NCBI GenBank assembly: GCA_018825725.1
Contig: JAHKBC010000308.1
Coordinates: 1-9,303, forward strand
DNA from: Candidatus Omnitrophota bacterium
Lineage (GTDB): Bacteria > Omnitrophota > Gorgyraeia > Gygaellales > Profunditerraquicolaceae
Direction of reading: 5' to 3'
DNA: 9,303 bases
The position numbers and the translations under genes are program-made. This document shows positions 7,017 to 9,303 of the stretch, one piece after another. Position 1 is the stretch's first letter. Every line of letters starts with the position of its first letter. The notes under the pieces were generated by a model. The model did no database searches and was not told the origin of the DNA. It saw only the letters and a list, made by a program, of their open reading frames with translations.

Positions 7017-7504
7017 TGATTATTACCCGCGAGGTCAAAGAGAAGCTTAAAGATAAGATTATTTCCTGGCAGGAGCATTCTTCTAAGAGGATATATATAG
7101 GAATTAGTCCTAAGGATTTACAGAGTGTTGCTAGCCTGCTATTTAAAGGGATGGGTTTTAGGTTCATTACTGCTTCCGGTCAAGAGATGCCTAAAGGGTT
7201 TGAGATAATTTACCATTTTAGCATAGATAAGACCGGAGAGATTATTTCTTTGAGGGTTAAGCTTGAAGATAAAGATAAGCCTGAAATTGATTCCTTGGCT
7301 CCTCTGATTATCGGAGCAGAATGGATTGAACGAGAAATGTGGGAATTGTTAGGAATTAATTTTAAAGGTCACCCTAACTTAAAGCGGTTGCTTTTAGCAG
7401 AAGAGTGGCCGGAAGGAGAGTATCCCCTAAGGCACGAACATGACCATGAGCATGAACACAGCCATGAAGATGGACACAAACACGAAGATAAAAAACGGGA
7501 TTAA
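7016..7504 (+). CDS. Group 4 hydrogenase NuoC-like subunit with His-rich tail (EchD type)
   Basis: This 162-residue member of the complex I 30-kDa family carries the family signature at residues 104-139: ERE, then MWELLGINFKGHPNLKRLLL, then EEWPEGEYPLR. It is a structural subunit that packs against the large subunit. In HycE-type enzymes it is fused to the large subunit; here it is separate, as in Ech. The last 23 residues are unusual, with eight histidines in residues 140-156 (HEHDHEHEHSHEDGHKH). This is a metal-binding composition like that of nickel or zinc chaperones and is not part of the conserved fold. The gene overlaps the small-subunit gene by one base. It is followed by a 153-base repeat-containing gap. 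Confidence 0.92.
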   Translation: MIITREVKEKLKDKIISWQEHSSKRIYIGISPKDLQSVASLLFKGMGFRFITASGQEMPKGFEIIYHFSIDKTGEIISLRVKLEDKDKPEIDSLAPLIIGAEWIEREMWELLGINFKGHPNLKRLLLAEEWPEGEYPLRHEHDHEHEHSHEDGHKHEDKKRD

Positions 7505-7516
7505 TAAGAGGTGCTC

Positions 7517-7626
7517 TAGCCCCGACTTCGTCGGGATAACTGGATAAATGCTTGATGAATCTTAGCCCCGACTTCGTCGGGATAACTGGATAAATGCTTG
7601 ATGAATCTTAGCCCCGACTTCGTCGG
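7517..7626 (+). repeat. 46-bp tandem repeat with GC-rich hairpins (2.4 copies)
   Basis: Two identical 46-bp units (7517-7562 and 7563-7608) are followed by an 18-bp partial third copy (7609-7626). Each unit begins TAGCCCCGACTTCGTCGGG, which contains the perfect hairpin CCCGAC-TTC-GTCGGG. Stems are at 7521-7526/7530-7535 and 7567-7572/7576-7581, and a 5-bp version is at 7614-7618/7622-7626. The remaining unit is AT-rich spacer. The block fills most of the 153-base gap between the NuoC-like and NuoD-like genes and would be transcribed in the operon mRNA. The hairpins lack a following T-run, so they are not typical terminators. They may stabilise or process the mRNA, or be a REP-like dispersed repeat. 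Confidence 0.92.
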
Positions 7627-7646
7627 AGTCAACTAAATAGAACCTT

Positions 7647-7652
7647 AAGGAG
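7647..7652 (+). promoter_or_regulatory. Strong ribosome binding site for the hydrogenase large subunit
   Basis: AAGGAG lies 5 bases before ATG 7658. It is the clearest Shine-Dalgarno sequence in the hydrogenase operon, whose other genes rely on overlaps or A-rich leaders. Independent initiation makes sense here because the repeat block separates this gene from the preceding stop codon by 153 bases. Confidence 0.75.
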
Positions 7653-7657
7653 TTTGA

Positions 7658-8842
7658 ATGTCGCATAAAATTGTTGTTCCCATAGGCCCTTATCATCCTT
7701 TGCAGGAAGAGCCGGAGTATTTCCGTCTTTATGTAGAAGGGGAGAAGGTAGTTGATATTGATATCGTTATAGGTTATATGCATCGTGGTGTAGAAAAACT
7801 TTCAGAATCAAAACACTTTGACCAGGTGGCTTTTTTGGTAGAGCGTATTTGCGGAATTTGTTCCAACAGCCACCCTTTTGCATATTGTTTGGCAATAGAA
7901 GACCTAGGCAAGATTGAAGTTCCTCCGCGGGCAAATTTTATCCGCACGATTATTGCGGAATTAGAGAGAATTCACAGCCATCTGCTTTGGTTGGGGCTGG
8001 CTGGGCATTTTATCGGCTATAATACGGTCTGGATGTGGGCCTGGCGTTATCGCGAACCGGTATTGGATTGTTTTGAAATGATTACCGGAAACCGTAACCA
8101 CTATGCCATGATGAAGATCGGCGGTGTACGCCGGGATATTGAAGATAAAGATATTCCTGCATTAAGAAAGATACTCGATGAGTTATGCCCTGCGGTAGAT
8201 ATGTTTAAGGGGGCGATTATGGATGATCCGGTAATTCAGGCTAGACTAGTTAAGGTTGGCGTATTGACTAAGCAGGAAACGATAGATTGGTGCGTAGTTG
8301 GTCCTACTGCCAGGGCTTCGGGGGTTGATATTGATGTGCGCCGCGATGAGCCCTATGGGGCATATGGATTGGTTAAATTCAATATTCCGGCAGCCAAAGA
8401 CGGTGATATATTCTCCAAAACCGTAATAAGAATAAAAGAGCTTTATGAATCCATCAGTATCATACGTCAATGTCTGGATATTATGCCTAAGGGTGAGTTT
8501 GACGCCGATGTGAAACAGATTCCTCCGGGAGAGGGTATTGGAAGAGTAGAAGCTCCTCGAGGAGAGTGCTTTCATTACGTCAAGAGTGACGGAACTAACC
8601 GGCCGGTGAGGCATAAGATCCGCGCCCCCAGTTATGTGAATGTTGCCTCTAATAAGGTAGCCTGTGTCGGAGGAACGATTTCAGACGCGGCGATAACCTT
8701 AGCTGCGGTTGATCCTTGTTATTGCTGTACGGAGAGGACGGCTGTGGTCGATAGAGTTTCAGATAAGAAGATTTTAAACGGATTCGATTTAGTGAAGCTT
8801 TCTCAAGAAAAAACAGAATACTTGAAAAAGAAAGTAATTTGA
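7658..8842 (+). CDS. Group 4 [NiFe]-hydrogenase catalytic large subunit, NuoD-like (EchE type)
   Basis: This 394-residue subunit carries the NiFe active site, where H+ is reduced to H2 or H2 oxidised. Both nickel-binding CxxC motifs are present: ERICGICSNSHP at residues 62-73 (Cys65, Cys68) and DPCYCCTER at 352-360 (Cys354, Cys357). Complex I NuoD lacks these cysteines, so this is a hydrogenase. Other family stretches are PIGPYHP (8-14), GYMHRGVEKL (39-48) and AELERIHSHLLWLG. About 34 residues follow the second motif and may be removed by a HycI/EchE-type maturation protease; none is encoded here. Odd feature: Cys356 inside the second motif makes it CYCC in place of the usual form with one intervening non-Cys pair. 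Start ATG 7658 is supported by AAGGAG. The next gene starts 1 base after the stop. Confidence 0.96.
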   Translation: MSHKIVVPIGPYHPLQEEPEYFRLYVEGEKVVDIDIVIGYMHRGVEKLSESKHFDQVAFLVERICGICSNSHPFAYCLAIEDLGKIEVPPRANFIRTIIAELERIHSHLLWLGLAGHFIGYNTVWMWAWRYREPVLDCFEMITGNRNHYAMMKIGGVRRDIEDKDIPALRKILDELCPAVDMFKGAIMDDPVIQARLVKVGVLTKQETIDWCVVGPTARASGVDIDVRRDEPYGAYGLVKFNIPAAKDGDIFSKTVIRIKELYESISIIRQCLDIMPKGEFDADVKQIPPGEGIGRVEAPRGECFHYVKSDGTNRPVRHKIRAPSYVNVASNKVACVGGTISDAAITLAAVDPCYCCTERTAVVDRVSDKKILNGFDLVKLSQEKTEYLKKKVI

Positions 8843-8843
8843 T

Positions 8844-9303
8844 ATGTCGGATTTGGTTCAGATAAAAAGCAAGATAGCCGGTATGGCTAAGCTTGTATTT
8901 TCCATGTGGCAGACTACCTTTGATGCCTTTATGGAGCATGATAGGGCTTTAATCACCGAAGTCCTGGAGAAAGAAAAAACATTGAATTTATTAGAGAAAG
9001 AATTGAACCGGGAGTTAGTAGATTTGGGCCGGAATTTGCCACAGCAGGATAAAGAAAAGATTGCTATTTATATTAACATAGTAGGCGACTTGGAGTTAAT
9101 GGGGGATTATTACAAGGATATTTTGGAGAGGGTGGAGATAAAAATTACCGAGAAACTCCTTTTTAGTGATGCGGCAGTAGAGGAATACACTAATCTATAC
9201 CATAGAACTGAAACTGCGATGAAAGAAGTGGTGCGGGCGTTAGAGGAGGATGACCCGAGCCTGGTGAAGGAAGTCGTAAAAAAAGATGAAGATATTGATG
9301 ATA
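8844..9303 (+). CDS. PhoU-domain protein (3' partial)
   Basis: An open frame from ATG 8844 runs off the window end after 153 codons. It is alpha-helical and charged, with the PhoU family pattern. A first three-helix unit spans about residues 14-110, with DLELMGDYYKDI (82-93) containing the metal-binding ExxxD motif Glu84-Asp88. A second unit starts near residue 113 and contains a similar ALEEDDPSLVKEVVKKDEDID stretch split by the window edge. PhoU proteins bind metal clusters and modulate phosphate uptake and its kinase; related domains end Na+/phosphate cotransporters. No membrane segment is visible, so it looks like a stand-alone cytoplasmic PhoU. It begins 1 base after the hydrogenase large-subunit stop and is probably co-transcribed. 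Its link to hydrogenase is not explained by known biology. Confidence 0.8.
   Translation, partial: MSDLVQIKSKIAGMAKLVFSMWQTTFDAFMEHDRALITEVLEKEKTLNLLEKELNRELVDLGRNLPQQDKEKIAIYINIVGDLELMGDYYKDILERVEIKITEKLLFSDAAVEEYTNLYHRTETAMKEVVRALEEDDPSLVKEVVKKDEDIDD

Noticed and set aside
7519..7536. Rho-independent terminator inside the operon
   Set aside because: The stem is GC-rich but is followed by ATAACTGG, not a T-run, and a core subunit gene of the same complex follows.
7548..7565. Five-codon mini-ORF (MLDES) in each repeat unit
   Set aside because: It has no ribosome binding site, the 46-bp period breaks the frame between copies, and it is short enough to arise by chance.
7517..7626. Possible CRISPR array
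   Set aside because: The segments between the hairpins are identical, not variable, and the period is a simple 46-bp tandem repeat; no cas genes are present.
5680..8842. Fragment of respiratory complex I (nuoH/B/C/D)
   Set aside because: The NuoD-like protein keeps both nickel-ligand CxxC motifs and the NuoB-like protein has CxxCDIE in place of the complex I CC motif, so this is a [NiFe]-hydrogenase.

Overview
The window reads as a moderately AT-rich bacterial chromosome segment from an anaerobic fermenter. All genes lie on the + strand and are tightly packed. No rRNA, tRNA or phylogenetic marker is present, so taxonomy is only a guess. The mix of a bacterial Rex regulator, acetate kinase, a membrane [NiFe]-hydrogenase and archaeal-type sulfhydrogenase-like electron-input subunits fits an uncultivated anaerobic lineage such as Omnitrophota or Elusimicrobiota better than a well-studied model group.

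Positions 1-3190 form a first gene string. It holds the tail of an unrecognised gene, a small overlapping unknown ORF, an HtpX-type membrane zinc protease with a well-formed EF-hand loop in its C-terminal part, the NADH/NAD+-sensing repressor Rex, and acetate kinase. Junctions are overlaps or gaps of a few bases, which suggests one transcript.

Positions 3191-3295 are the only clear promoter region. They hold a sigma-70-like promoter (TTGACA / TAAGAT) and, just before the next ATG, an 18-bp near-perfect palindrome, TTGTGACAAAATTCACAA. It matches the Rex operator pattern, though it also fits a CRP-type pattern.

Positions 3296-8842 encode a seven-subunit membrane-associated group 4 [NiFe]-hydrogenase operon. 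The order is a HydB-like Fe-S subunit, a HydG-like FAD/NAD(P)H plus 2Fe-2S subunit, a four-cluster polyferredoxin (CooF/HycB type), then NuoH-, NuoB-, NuoC- and NuoD-like subunits. The NuoD-like subunit keeps both CxxC nickel-binding motifs, so it looks like a real hydrogenase and not a complex I part. No NuoL/M/N (EchA/HycC) antiporter-like subunit and no NuoI-like subunit is present between the promoter and the following gene. The NuoC-like subunit carries a His-rich tail. A 46-bp tandem repeat with GC-rich hairpins separates the NuoC- and NuoD-like genes.

Positions 8844-9303 hold the start of a PhoU-domain protein, one base after the hydrogenase large-subunit gene and cut by the window end.

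Together the genes suggest a fermentation circuit. Acetate kinase makes ATP from acetyl phosphate, the hydrogenase discharges NAD(P)H electrons as H2 (or runs in reverse), and Rex couples hydrogenase expression to the NADH/NAD+ ratio. The inferred electron path is NAD(P)H to FAD/2Fe-2S (HydG-like), to the HydB-like 4Fe-4S centres, to the polyferredoxin, to the NuoB-like proximal cluster, to NiFe.
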